A DNA stretch of 64,000 nt from Paucibacter_B soli (lineage in GTDB: Bacteria > Pseudomonadota > Gammaproteobacteria > Burkholderiales > Burkholderiaceae_C), in NCBI RefSeq assembly GCF_037482845.1, contig NZ_JBBHJW010000007.1, forward strand, positions 124,001 to 188,000, written 5' to 3'. Below are positions 9,705 through 19,121 of the stretch, piece after piece. Made by a program: the position numbers and the translations under genes. Within the stretch, counting starts at the first letter, position 1. Each line of letters starts with the position of its first letter. Under the pieces are notes generated by a model. That model was not told the origin of the DNA. It saw only the letters and a program-made list of their open reading frames with translations, and made no database searches.

Positions 9705-10589
9705 ATGTCAAAGCACAACAAACTGCACGCACGCAACTTCCCCACTGCCAAGGAAGAAGCCAAGCGCCTCAAACCGTCGCCGAACTACGAGGGCGTAGAC
9801 AGTGCCTACCGCCTCGCCTTCACGGACACCGAGTTCCTGCTGCGCGAGGATCTGCGGCCGGTGCGCATGCAGCTGGAGCTGCTCAAGCCCGAGCTGGTGC
9901 AGCAGGAGCTGGGCATCCACTCCACCATCGTGATGTTCGGCAGCGCCCGCATCCTCGACCGCGAAGCCGCGCTGGTGGCGATGCAGCTGGCCAAGGCCGG
10001 CGGCGACGCCGCGGCCATCAAGCGCGCAGAGATGCAGCTGTCCATGAGCCACTTCTACGAAGAGGCGCGCCGCTTTGCCTCGCTCGTCACCAAGGCCTCC
10101 AGCGACCGGCACAACCCCATCTATGTGGTCACCGGAGGCGGCCCCGGCATCATGGAGGCGGGCAACCGCGGTGCGCACGAGGTTGGTGGCAAGAGCATAG
10201 GCCTGAACATCGTGCTGCCGCACGAGCAGCTGCCCAACCCCTACATCACGCCGGAGCTGTGCTTTCGCTTCCACTACTTCGCGCTGCGCAAGATGCACTT
10301 CCTGATGCGCTCGGTGGCGTTGGTGTGCTTCCCGGGCGGCTTCGGCACGCTGGACGAATTGTTCGAGACCATGACGCTGGTGCAGACAGGCAAGTGCCGG
10401 CGCCGCCCCATCCTGATGTTCGGGCGCGAGTTCTGGAGCAAGCTGATCAACTTCGACCATCTGATCGAGACCGGCATGATCAGCCCGGGTGACGAGCAAC
10501 TATTTCATTATGTCGAGAGCGCCGAAGAGGCCTGGGCACTGCTGGAGCGCGAGTACGACATGAACCCCAGCCACGACCACAACGATTAA
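9705..10589 (+). CDS. LOG/TIGR00730-family Rossmann protein
   Basis: 294 residues. The nucleotide-binding signature GGGPGIMEAGNRGAHEVGG lies near residue 145, and the family motif PGGFGTLDE near residue 208. These are the marks of LOG-type cytokinin riboside 5'-monophosphate phosphoribohydrolases and related nucleotide 5'-monophosphate nucleosidases, which cleave the N-glycosidic bond of NMPs. This member is longer than the compact 190-residue LOG enzymes because of an N-terminal extension of about 70 residues. It is followed by arginase with a 9-nt gap, so the two are probably co-transcribed. Confidence 0.85.
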   Translation: MSKHNKLHARNFPTAKEEAKRLKPSPNYEGVDSAYRLAFTDTEFLLREDLRPVRMQLELLKPELVQQELGIHSTIVMFGSARILDREAALVAMQLAKAGGDAAAIKRAEMQLSMSHFYEEARRFASLVTKASSDRHNPIYVVTGGGPGIMEAGNRGAHEVGGKSIGLNIVLPHEQLPNPYITPELCFRFHYFALRKMHFLMRSVALVCFPGGFGTLDELFETMTLVQTGKCRRRPILMFGREFWSKLINFDHLIETGMISPGDEQLFHYVESAEEAWALLEREYDMNPSHDHND

Positions 10590-10598
10590 GCAGCCATC

Positions 10599-11519
10599 AT
10601 GACCATCCTCCGATCCGTCTCCCTCATCGGCGCCCCGACCGACATCGGCGCCGGCGCGCGCGGTGCCAGCATGGGCCCCGAGGCCATGCGCGTGGCCAAT
10701 CTGGCCCAGACGCTGGAGAGCCACGGCGTCGAGGTAGTCGACCGCGGCAACCTCAGCGGCCCCTACAACCCCTGGCAGCCGCCGGTGCAGGGCTACCGCC
10801 ACCTGCCCGAGGTGACGGCCTGGAACCGCGCCGTGCACGAGGCCGTCTATGCCGAGCTGCGCTTAGGCCGCCTGCCCATCCTCTTGGGCGGCGACCATTG
10901 CCTGGGCCTGGGCTCGATCAGCGCGGTGGCACGCCATTGCCGCGAGGCCGGCAAGAAGCTGCGCGTGCTGTGGCTGGATGCCCATGCCGACTTCAACACC
11001 AGCGCCCTCACGCCCAGCGGCAATATCCACGGCATGCCGGTGGCCTGCCTGTGCGGCTTCGGGCCGAAGGAGCTGATCGAGATCGGCGGTCATGTGCCGG
11101 CCATCAGTCCCAAATGGGTGCGCCAGATCGGCATCCGAAGCGTCGACGAGGGCGAGAAGCGCTTTGTGCACGAGCAGGACCTGGAGGTCTTCGACATGCG
11201 CTACATCGACGAGATGGGCATGCGCCACACCATGGAGCTGGCACTCGCCACGCTGGACGCCAACACCCATCTGCATGTGAGCTTCGACGTCGACTTCCTC
11301 GACCCCGAGATCGCTCCCGGCGTGGGCACCACCATCCCCGGCGGCCCCACTTACCGCGAGGCCCAACTGTGCATGGAGATGATTGCCGACACCGGCCGCA
11401 TGGCCTCGCTGGACGTGATGGAACTCAACCCCGCGCTGGACGTGCGCAACAAGACGGCGCTGCTGGCGGTGGACCTGATCGAATCTCTGTTTGGCAAATC
11501 CACCTTGATGAGGAAGTAA
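10599..11519 (+). CDS. rocF: Arginase
   Basis: 306 residues, the normal length for a bacterial arginase. The binuclear manganese ligands are visible: H100 in GGDH, D127-x-H129-x-D131 in DAHADFN, and D230 and D232 in FDVDFLDP. The enzyme hydrolyses L-arginine to ornithine and urea in the cytoplasm. The gene ends in codons for STLMRK and TAA; 28 bp further on, the same six residues and a stop are spelled again with different codons (11548-11568), so the 3' end appears partly duplicated. Confidence 0.93.
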   Translation: MTILRSVSLIGAPTDIGAGARGASMGPEAMRVANLAQTLESHGVEVVDRGNLSGPYNPWQPPVQGYRHLPEVTAWNRAVHEAVYAELRLGRLPILLGGDHCLGLGSISAVARHCREAGKKLRVLWLDAHADFNTSALTPSGNIHGMPVACLCGFGPKELIEIGGHVPAISPKWVRQIGIRSVDEGEKRFVHEQDLEVFDMRYIDEMGMRHTMELALATLDANTHLHVSFDVDFLDPEIAPGVGTTIPGGPTYREAQLCMEMIADTGRMASLDVMELNPALDVRNKTALLAVDLIESLFGKSTLMRK

Positions 11520-11568
11520 GTTTGCCCTGCCTGCGGCAGACGGTAAGTCAACCCTGATGCGCAAGTAG
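11499..11568 (+). repeat. Duplicated arginase 3' end with small hairpin between copies
   Basis: 11499-11519 and 11548-11568 both read Ser-Thr-Leu-Met-Arg-Lys-stop but with synonymous differences, including different stop codons (TAA and TAG). The 28 bp between them contain CTGCC-TGC-GGCAG (11527-11539). The offset is 49 bp, so the second copy is out of frame and untranslated. Confidence 0.7.
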
Positions 11569-11579
11569 GCGCGCAAGGG

Positions 11580-12410
11580 CTACGCAGTCACGATCCAACC
11601 CTCCAGCGGATCGATCCGCGCGGGCAGGCCGTAGCCCGGCTGGGTGCTGCCCCAGGCCGCCTGCAACAGGCACAGCACGGCATCCAGCTTGTCGCCGCTG
11701 GCGTCCGCCACCAGCACGTCGCGCTGCGCATGGCTGAGCTTCAAGCGCAGGCCCAGCCGGCTGCGGCCCTGCTCCAGGGCTTCGATCAGGTCCTTGCGGG
11801 CGATCAGGCGATCCTCGGTCTGCTTGGCACGTTCGTCGCTCTTGTAGCTGCGCCGACCCAGCAGTTCGCGCGCCAGCAGCCCCGGGTAGGCCTCCAGCGC
11901 CACTCGTTGCTCGTCCCCGGCATGCAGGCCCGGCAGCTGCGCGCCGGCCTGCAGCAGCAGCGGCACGCCGGCATGCAGCATGAAAGCCACCGGCGGATTG
12001 ACCCATTTCATGCTGGGCGAGGAACCCGCCGGGCCGTCGCAGGCGCGGTGCGCGAACTTGCCGCCGACCGGGCGCGCCGCGCAGAAGGCGGCGAACTGCG
12101 CACGGATCTGCGCGCGCGGCAGGGCGCAGAAATGCTGCATCAGCGGCAACCAATCGGTAGGCCAGCCCAACGCCAGCACCAGCTCGCGTGGCAGGCCGAA
12201 GGGGAAGTCGAAGCCGCCGACCCAGGGTTCGGGGCGCGCCAGATGGTCGCCCAGCCCCTGCAGGGTCTCGAAACTCAGCAGCCCTTGCAGCAGCAAGACC
12301 TGGCCCTGGCGCCGGCCGCGGGCCAGCACCACGGGCTTGCGAGGGCTGGGGGCGCTGCTGAAGTCGACGCCGATCAGCGGCGCACCGCTGCTTTGGGCGC
12401 TAGAGTGCAT
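11580..12410 (-). CDS. DUF429 family protein
   Basis: 276 residues from the ATG at 12410; the frame continues 70 codons upstream but only into the divergent peptidase gene. Motifs typical of DUF429 are present: IGVDFSSAPS at the N-terminus, GGFDFPFGLPRE near residue 50, EAYPGLLARELLG near 160, and DKLDAVLCLLQA near 235. The acidic residues in these motifs resemble an RNase H-like fold. No biochemical role is established that I can name with confidence. It is divergent from the S10 peptidase gene, with only 28 bp between start codons. Confidence 0.75.
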   Translation of the reverse strand: MHSSAQSSGAPLIGVDFSSAPSPRKPVVLARGRRQGQVLLLQGLLSFETLQGLGDHLARPEPWVGGFDFPFGLPRELVLALGWPTDWLPLMQHFCALPRAQIRAQFAAFCAARPVGGKFAHRACDGPAGSSPSMKWVNPPVAFMLHAGVPLLLQAGAQLPGLHAGDEQRVALEAYPGLLARELLGRRSYKSDERAKQTEDRLIARKDLIEALEQGRSRLGLRLKLSHAQRDVLVADASGDKLDAVLCLLQAAWGSTQPGYGLPARIDPLEGWIVTA

Positions 12411-12438
12411 GGCAGCCACTTTAGCCGCCCCGACCACC

Positions 12439-13941
12439 ATGCCCACCAACGACCAAGCCACCGACACCAAGCTCAGCGACAAGCCCGCCCCGGTGGAGCG
12501 CATCGTCAACACCGAGCACAAGCTGCAGATCGGCAAGAAGACGCTGGAATACACCGCCAGCTGCGGCACGCTGCTGCTGCGCGAACCCGACGCGGGCGAT
12601 ACCAAGTCCGGCGACGGCAAGGAGGCCTACAAGGGCGAGAAGGCGCGCGCCACGGTGTTCTTCATCGCCTACACGCTCAAAAGGAACGGCAAGAAGGACG
12701 CGGCACGCCCGCTGACCTTCAGCTTCAACGGCGGGCCCGGCTCCAGCAGCGTCTGGCTGCACCTGGGGCTGCTGGGGCCGCAGCGCGTGCCCTGCGACGA
12801 CAAGGGCCACTGCGGCGCGCCGCCGCACCAGCTCACCGACAACGAATACAGCCTGCTCAGCGACTCCGACCTGGTCTTCATCGACCCGGTCGGCACCGGC
12901 CATTCGCGCGTTGCCGAGGGCGAGAAGCCGGCCGAGTTCCACGACTACCAGCGCGACCTGGACTCGGTGGGCGAATTCATCCGCCTCTACCTGACGCGCA
13001 ACGAGCGCTGGGGCTCGCCCAAATACCTGATCGGCGAGAGCTACGGCACCACACGCGCCGCCGGCCTGGCGCGCCATCTGCAGGAGCAGCACGACATCTA
13101 CCTGAACGGGCTGATGCTGGTCTCGCTGGCGATGGACTTCCAGACCCTCAGCTTCGACCATGGCAACGACCTGCCCTACCCGCTCTACCTGCCCACCTAC
13201 GCGGCCACCGCCTGGTACCACCAGGCGCTGCGGCCGACGCTGCAGAACAAGCCCTTGAAAGAGGTGGTGGCGGCGGCCGAGGCCTTTGCCAATGGCGACT
13301 ACACGCTGGCCCTGATGCAGGGTTCGCGCCTGCCCGAGGCCGAGCGCCAGCACATCGCCGAGCAGCTGGCGATGTACAGCGGCCTCAGCACCGAGTTCGT
13401 GCTGCGCTGCCGGTTGCGCGTGGATGAGTTCCGTTTCTTCAAGGAGCTGCTGCGCGCACGCGGCCAGACCGTGGGCCGGCTGGACGCGCGCTTCCTCGGC
13501 CTGGACAAGGACGACGCCGGCGAGCACCCGGAGGAAGACGCCAGCATGAACCAGCTGATCGGCGCCTATGCCGCCGGCATCAACCGCCTGCTGGTGGAAA
13601 AACTCGACTACCGCAGCGACAGCCCCTATCTGGTGCATGCGCCGCTGTGGAAGACCTGGTCCTGGAAGGGCTTCGAGAACAAATACATCGCCGCCGGCGA
13701 CAGCCTGCGCCGCGCCCTGCATGCCAACCCCGATATGCGCGTCTATGTGGCCAGCGGCTATTACGACCTCGCCACCCCGCATGCCGCGGGCGACTACACG
13801 CTCAGCCACCTGGGCCTGCACCACAGCCTGCAGGACCGCATCCAGGTCAGCTATTTCGAGGCCGGCCACATGATGTACATCCACCAGCCTTCGCTGGCCC
13901 GCATGGCCGGCGAACTGCGCGCCTTCGTCGCCCAGGGCTGA
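12439..13941 (+). CDS. Serine carboxypeptidase, peptidase family S10
   Basis: 500 residues from the ATG at 12439; an in-frame ATG at 12409 is possible but overlaps the divergent start. The alpha/beta-hydrolase triad is visible as Ser201 (GESYG), Asp443 (YYDLATP) and His477 (EAGHMMY), with the oxyanion motif NGGPGSSS near residue 98. The family removes C-terminal residues from peptides, often at acidic pH. I see no signal peptide on the chosen start, so location is uncertain. It stands alone, with no peptide transporter nearby. Confidence 0.9.
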   Translation: MPTNDQATDTKLSDKPAPVERIVNTEHKLQIGKKTLEYTASCGTLLLREPDAGDTKSGDGKEAYKGEKARATVFFIAYTLKRNGKKDAARPLTFSFNGGPGSSSVWLHLGLLGPQRVPCDDKGHCGAPPHQLTDNEYSLLSDSDLVFIDPVGTGHSRVAEGEKPAEFHDYQRDLDSVGEFIRLYLTRNERWGSPKYLIGESYGTTRAAGLARHLQEQHDIYLNGLMLVSLAMDFQTLSFDHGNDLPYPLYLPTYAATAWYHQALRPTLQNKPLKEVVAAAEAFANGDYTLALMQGSRLPEAERQHIAEQLAMYSGLSTEFVLRCRLRVDEFRFFKELLRARGQTVGRLDARFLGLDKDDAGEHPEEDASMNQLIGAYAAGINRLLVEKLDYRSDSPYLVHAPLWKTWSWKGFENKYIAAGDSLRRALHANPDMRVYVASGYYDLATPHAAGDYTLSHLGLHHSLQDRIQVSYFEAGHMMYIHQPSLARMAGELRAFVAQG

Positions 13942-14048
13942 AGGCAGGGCCGAAGGCGAATCCAAGGTTTACCCGGGCTTGACGCTGCCCGTCCGTGGGT
14001 GGAAGCTGATCCGGTCCAGGCGCAGATCCGGGCAAGGGGGTTGGCGGC

Positions 14049-15761
14049 GTGGAGTCGATGAGCAGTACAGCAAAGGTCGGCATGGCCACGGCCGACGCCA
14101 TGATCGCCGCGGGTCAGCATGCCCGGGCCGTCGCCCTGCTGGAAGACCTGCTGGCAGAACTCGCCCCCGAGCACCCGCGCCTGCGCGGCCAGTTGCTGAA
14201 CCGCCTGGCCAGCAGTTACCCCTGCCTGGGCCAGAGCCAGCAGGGGCTGCGTGCGGCACACGAAGCCGTACAGCTGTTCAAGCGCCTGCCCAGCGGGCTG
14301 GCCGGCCTGTCGACGGCACATGGCGCGCTCGCCTTCTGCTATGCGATGCTGCGCATGGGCCAGGAGGCCCTGCAGGCCGGGCTGCGCGCCCTGCACAGCG
14401 CGCGCGAGGCCGGCAATGCGGAGCTGGAGGCCTGGGCACTGAACCGCATCGGCCTCGCCTACGAGGCCCTCGGAGACTTGCAGCAGGCCCAAACCTCGAC
14501 CACCCAGTCGCTCGAGATCGCGCAGCGCCAGGAGCTGGCCGAGCCGCACTTCGCGGCCATCAACAACCTCTGCGGCTTTGCCAGCCTGGCCGAGCATGAG
14601 GCCTTGCTGGAACGTCAGGACGCACGCGCCCAGGGCCACGCGCTGCGCGCCCTGCAGCTGACCGAGCAGGCCTGCCAGCTGGCGCGCGCCTCCGGCAACG
14701 CCCACTGGCTGGCGGCGGCACTGGCCAATCGCGTCGACGCCCTGCTCTCGGCCACCGAACTGGAGCAGGCCGCGGCCCTGATCGACGAGTACCTGCCGCT
14801 TGCACAGGCGCAGCAGTTCGCCTGGCTGGTGCTGCAGGCCCAGCTGCAGCGCGCCCGGCTGCTGCAGCTGGGCGACCAGGCGGGGCGTGCGATCGCCATC
14901 CTGCGCAGCCTGCTGGCGGCCGATCTGGATCGCCTACCGCCCAAGCTCAAGCGCCGCGCCGTGCACATGCTGGTCGGCTTGCACAAGCAGCGTGGCGAGT
15001 ACTACGAGGCCCTGCAGAGCCTGGAACAACTGGCCGAGCTGGATCGCCGTTGGGCCCAAGACAAGCTGGCCCTGCACAGCAAGGCCCTGCTGATCCGCGA
15101 AGAGGTGGCGTTGGCCCAGGCACGCGCCGAACTCGCCAGCCGCGACGCCGAGCGCGAGCGCGAACGCGCCGAGCGCCTCTTGCATGAGCACGAGGCCCTC
15201 AGCAGCCAGGCCGCCGAGCTTGGCCGCATTGCCGTGGAAGATGTACTCACCGGCCTCTACAACCGCCGCCACGCCGACCAGGTACTGCCCCTGCTGAGCC
15301 AGCGCGCCCTCAGCCAGGGCCAGCCGCTGAGCGTCGCCATGCTGGACCTCGATCACTTCAAGCAGATCAACGACGGCTACGGCCACGCCATGGGCGACCA
15401 GGTCTTGCGCGCCGTGGCCCAGCATCTGCGCACCAGCGTGCGCAGCGCCGACCTGATGGCGCGCATCGGCGGTGAGGAATTCGTCGTCGCGCTATTGGGA
15501 GCACCCCTGGCCAAGGCGCGCGAGATCTGCGAGCGCATGCGCGGTGCGATTGCCGCGCACGACTGGGAGGCACTGGCGCCCGAGCTGAAGGTGAGCGTCA
15601 GCATCGGACTGGCCTGCGCCCAGACCGCCGACGAGCATGGCCAGTTGCTGGAGCGCGCCGACCAGGCCCTCTACGCCGCCAAGCACGCCGGGCGCAACCA
15701 GGTACGCGTGAGTCTGGCCGATGCCGGGCCGGCGGGTCGCGAAGTCCCCACAGCGGCTTGA
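14049..15761 (+). CDS. TPR-containing diguanylate cyclase (GGDEF), first of tandem pair
   Basis: 570 residues. The GTG start at 14049 has an AGGGGGT ribosome site 8 nt upstream; an ATG three codons later is the alternative. Residues 1-350 are helical TPR-like repeats, residues 350-390 form a charged coiled coil, and the GGDEF domain follows. The active site is intact as GGEEF (474-478), and an RxxD inhibitory site (RSAD, 465-468) lies five residues before it, so product inhibition by c-di-GMP is likely. There is no signal peptide or membrane segment, so it appears cytoplasmic, with the TPR region as sensor or docking surface. Confidence 0.88.
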   Translation: MESMSSTAKVGMATADAMIAAGQHARAVALLEDLLAELAPEHPRLRGQLLNRLASSYPCLGQSQQGLRAAHEAVQLFKRLPSGLAGLSTAHGALAFCYAMLRMGQEALQAGLRALHSAREAGNAELEAWALNRIGLAYEALGDLQQAQTSTTQSLEIAQRQELAEPHFAAINNLCGFASLAEHEALLERQDARAQGHALRALQLTEQACQLARASGNAHWLAAALANRVDALLSATELEQAAALIDEYLPLAQAQQFAWLVLQAQLQRARLLQLGDQAGRAIAILRSLLAADLDRLPPKLKRRAVHMLVGLHKQRGEYYEALQSLEQLAELDRRWAQDKLALHSKALLIREEVALAQARAELASRDAERERERAERLLHEHEALSSQAAELGRIAVEDVLTGLYNRRHADQVLPLLSQRALSQGQPLSVAMLDLDHFKQINDGYGHAMGDQVLRAVAQHLRTSVRSADLMARIGGEEFVVALLGAPLAKAREICERMRGAIAAHDWEALAPELKVSVSIGLACAQTADEHGQLLERADQALYAAKHAGRNQVRVSLADAGPAGREVPTAA

Positions 15762-15809
15762 CGCGCGCAGGCCGCTGCCCGATGCTGAGCAACAGCAGCC
15801 TGCGCCGAC

Positions 15810-17483
15810 ATGGGACCCCACCGCCAAACCAGCCAACCGGACTTTGATGCCTTGATCGGCGCCGCCGCGCAGCATGCCTTGCGCGGCGACTATGTCGATG
15901 CCGTCGCCGCGCTGCAGCAGGCCTTGCCCATCTGCCATGACGACACCGCGCGTGCGCGCGTGCTCGCGCTGCTGGCACACCATTACCCGCGCCTGGGTAA
16001 TCTGCAGGACAGCGTGCGCTGTGCCAGCGAAGCGGTGGCTCTTTGCCAGCACCTGGACGAGCCCAGGCTGGTGGCCGAGGCGCAGACCTCGCTGTCCTAT
16101 GTCTATGCCCAGCTGCTGATGGGGCGCGATGCGCTGGATGCGGCCCTGCATGCCCTCAAGGCGGCACGCCGTGCCGGTGACCGCGTGCAGGAGGCTTGGG
16201 CACTGAATCGCCTGGGCGTGGCCTATGGCAGCATGGACAACATCCTGCAAGCGCGCGAGAGCACCCAGCAGGCGCTCGAGGTGGCAATGCCCCTGGACAA
16301 CGGCGAGCTGAGCTTTTCCTGCCTCAACAACCTCGCCTACTTCTGGCTGCAACTCGCCGCCGAGGCGCGCACCGGCAGCAGCGATGTCAAGCTGCTGCCC
16401 GAGGCCCTGGGCCAGGCGCGTGCGCTTGCCGAGCAGGCCAGCGCGCAGGCGCGCGCCTCTTGCAGCGAGTTCCAGGTCGCGGTGGCCCTGTCCAATCTGG
16501 TCGAGGCCATGCTGGGCATGGCCGATCATGAGGACGGCGTGGCCCTGATCGACGAGTACCAGGCCCTCGCCCACCGCCATGGCTATCTGGCGCTGGAACT
16601 GCAAGCCCAGATGCAGCGCGCCTGGTTGCTGATGCTGCACGGCCAGCACCAGGCCTGCGTGGCCAGCCTGATGCTGATACTGGCGCAGCGGCGCGAGCAT
16701 CTGCCGCCCGCGCTGCGCCGCAAGCTCATCCATGCGCTCTACGAGGCCAGCAAGGCGGGGCGCGATTTCGAGGCCGCGCTGTCCTATCTGGAGCAGCATG
16801 CCGAGCTGGAGCGCCAGATCGCCCGCGAGACCATGGCGCTGCAGACCGAGGTGATGCTGATACGCCAGGATGTCGAGCAGGCGCATGCGCGCGCTGAGCA
16901 CGCGCTGGTGGACGCGCGGCGCGAGCGCGAGCGCGCCACCCGGCTGGAGCGCGAGCAGGAGCGGCTGCGCCACCAGGCCGCCGAATGGGGCCGCGCCGCC
17001 CATGAGGACGTGCTGACCGGCCTGCACAACCGCCGCCATGCCGAATTCGCGCTGCCGGTGCTGCTGGAGCGCGCCCGCCAGGAACATGCCGAGATCTGCC
17101 TGGCGATGCTGGACGTCGATCACTTCAAGCACATCAACGACCGCCACGGCCATGGCGTGGGCGACGAGGTGCTGCGCCAGCTCGCCGGCGTGCTGCGCAA
17201 CAACACGCGCAGCGCCGACCTGCTGGCGCGCGTGGGCGGTGAGGAATTCATGATCGCCCTGGTGGGCATCGCCCTGCCGCAGGCCCAGGACATCTGCGAG
17301 CGCCTGCGCGTGGCGATCTCGGCGCATTCCTGGCAAGACCTGGCACCGGACCTGGCGGTCACGATCAGCCTGGGCCTGACCGGCGGCCCAGCGCCCGACG
17401 AGGTCAAGCTGCTGGTGGACCGTGCCGACCATGCCCTCTACGCGGCCAAGCGCGCCGGCCGCAATCGCGTGGAAGTTCTCTGA
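15810..17483 (+). CDS. TPR-containing diguanylate cyclase (GGDEF), second of tandem pair
   Basis: 557 residues, with the same architecture as the gene upstream: TPR-like N-terminus, coiled-coil linker starting near residue 345 (with RERERAT), then GGDEF. The active site is GGEEF (476-480), with the RSAD I-site preceding it. Similarity to the upstream protein runs the whole length (for example the EDVLTGLxNRRHA block), so the pair arose by tandem duplication. The gap is 48 bp and the two are probably co-transcribed. The N-terminal halves have diverged more than the catalytic ends, as expected if each senses a different signal. Confidence 0.88.
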   Translation: MGPHRQTSQPDFDALIGAAAQHALRGDYVDAVAALQQALPICHDDTARARVLALLAHHYPRLGNLQDSVRCASEAVALCQHLDEPRLVAEAQTSLSYVYAQLLMGRDALDAALHALKAARRAGDRVQEAWALNRLGVAYGSMDNILQARESTQQALEVAMPLDNGELSFSCLNNLAYFWLQLAAEARTGSSDVKLLPEALGQARALAEQASAQARASCSEFQVAVALSNLVEAMLGMADHEDGVALIDEYQALAHRHGYLALELQAQMQRAWLLMLHGQHQACVASLMLILAQRREHLPPALRRKLIHALYEASKAGRDFEAALSYLEQHAELERQIARETMALQTEVMLIRQDVEQAHARAEHALVDARRERERATRLEREQERLRHQAAEWGRAAHEDVLTGLHNRRHAEFALPVLLERARQEHAEICLAMLDVDHFKHINDRHGHGVGDEVLRQLAGVLRNNTRSADLLARVGGEEFMIALVGIALPQAQDICERLRVAISAHSWQDLAPDLAVTISLGLTGGPAPDEVKLLVDRADHALYAAKRAGRNRVEVL

Positions 17484-17492
17484 TTCGCGCCC

Positions 17493-19049
17493 TCAGGCCA
17501 GCTTGAACACCGCCACCGTCTGCGCCAGCTCGTCGGCCTGCTGCTGCAGGCTCTGCGCCGCCGCCGCCGATTGCTCCACCAGCGCGGCGTTCTGCTGCGT
17601 CATCTGATCGAGCTGGCTGATCGCCATGCCGATCTGGTTGATGCCCGAGCTCTGCTCGGCGGTGGCATGGCTGATCTCGCCGACGATATGGCTGACGCGG
17701 CCGATCGAGTTCATGATGTCCTGCATGGTCTCGCCGGCACGCGCCACCAGGGCCGCACCGGCCTCCACGCTCTCGGTACTGCTGGTGATCAGGCCCTTGA
17801 TCTCCTTGGCCGCCTCGGCGCTGCGCTGCGCCAGGCTGCGCACCTCGCTGGCCACCACCGCAAAACCGCGCCCCTGCTCGCCCGCGCGCGCCGCCTCCAC
17901 CGCGGCGTTGAGCGCCAGGATATTGGTCTGGAAGGCAATGCCGTCGATCACCGAGATGATGTCGCTGATCTTGCGCGAGGAGGCACTGATGCGATCCATC
18001 GTGGCCACCACGTCGTTCACCACCGCGCCGCCACGCTGCGCCACCTCGGCCGCCTCATTGGCCAGTTGATCCGCCTGGCGCGCGGAGTCGGCGTTGTGCT
18101 TCACGCTGGCGGTGAGCTGCTCCATCGCCGAGGCGGTTTCCTCCAGATTGGAGGCTGCCTGCTCGGTGCGGTGGCTCAGATCATGGCTGCCGGTGGCGAC
18201 CTCGGCCGAGGCGGTGGCAATGCTGTCGGTGGCGCTACGCACCCCCGTGACCACCTCGCGTATCGCCGTCTGCATGCCTTGCACGCCACGCATCATGGCC
18301 GCGGTCTCGTCGCGGCCCTGGATCTGGATGGCTTGGCTCAGATCCTGGTGCGCCATGCGCTCCGAGCTCTCAACCGCATTGGCCAGGGGTTGCAGAATGG
18401 AGCGGATGTTGAAGAAGGTGTAGATGGCTATCGCCAGCACGCCCACCAGCATCACGGCGGTGAGCGAGAGCCGGATGGTGTGCTCCTTGGCATCCAGCCG
18501 CTTGACCTCCTCGGTGCCATGCTGATCGATCAGCTTGGTCATCTCGGCCAACTGCGTGTCCATCGCGCGTACCGGCGCCTTGATCGGCTCCATGGCGCGG
18601 TTGGCGCTGGCCGTATCGGGAAACTCGCCCTTCTGCACGCGCTCGATGACGCCCTGCAGGCCGGTGCGGTAGGCGGCCAGCGACTTGCGCAACTCGGGCG
18701 GCATCTTCTTGGCCTCGGGCGCGATGTTCAGCTGCTCGATCGCATCCAGCCCCTTGACGACCTTCTCGTAGGTGTGCTGCCACTCGGCCTGGTACTTTTC
18801 CACCGCCTTGGTGTCGATCAGGTTGATCAGCAGATCCTTCTCGTAGCGCCGCAGATTGCCGACCCCGGCGCGCACCGTGGCCAGCTGCGCCAGCGATTCG
18901 ACGTCGTTGTCCACATAATGGGTGAAGTCGGCGCGCGCCTGGGCCAGGCTGTAAAGCCCGTTGCCGCCGATGATGAGCATGGTGACGATGGCCAGGCCGG
19001 CCAGCAGGTACAGACGGGCCCGGATCGTGTAGTTGCGCAGGTCCAGCAT
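17493..19049 (-). CDS. Methyl-accepting chemotaxis protein
   Basis: 518 residues. Membrane segments lie at about 11-33 and 190-212. The periplasmic part between them is helical, of the four-helix-bundle (4HB_MCP) size. HAMP follows at about 213-265, then the long signalling coiled coil. The hairpin tip, with motif AFQTNILALNAAVEAARAGEQGRGFAVVASEVR, is shown here only by its core (AVEAARAGEQGRGFAVVASE, near residue 385). It lacks the C-terminal pentapeptide that tethers CheR. It follows the hut operon on the same strand after 72 bp, so a link to histidine or urocanate taxis is possible but unproven. Confidence 0.92.
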   Translation of the reverse strand: MLDLRNYTIRARLYLLAGLAIVTMLIIGGNGLYSLAQARADFTHYVDNDVESLAQLATVRAGVGNLRRYEKDLLINLIDTKAVEKYQAEWQHTYEKVVKGLDAIEQLNIAPEAKKMPPELRKSLAAYRTGLQGVIERVQKGEFPDTASANRAMEPIKAPVRAMDTQLAEMTKLIDQHGTEEVKRLDAKEHTIRLSLTAVMLVGVLAIAIYTFFNIRSILQPLANAVESSERMAHQDLSQAIQIQGRDETAAMMRGVQGMQTAIREVVTGVRSATDSIATASAEVATGSHDLSHRTEQAASNLEETASAMEQLTASVKHNADSARQADQLANEAAEVAQRGGAVVNDVVATMDRISASSRKISDIISVIDGIAFQTNILALNAAVEAARAGEQGRGFAVVASEVRSLAQRSAEAAKEIKGLITSSTESVEAGAALVARAGETMQDIMNSIGRVSHIVGEISHATAEQSSGINQIGMAISQLDQMTQQNAALVEQSAAAAQSLQQQADELAQTVAVFKLA

Positions 19050-19121
19050 GGCATACCCCCAAGCGACTTGTGCGCCAAGCGTAACAGCGAAACCCCTGCC
19101 CCTGCCAGCGGTTTTAGGGGG

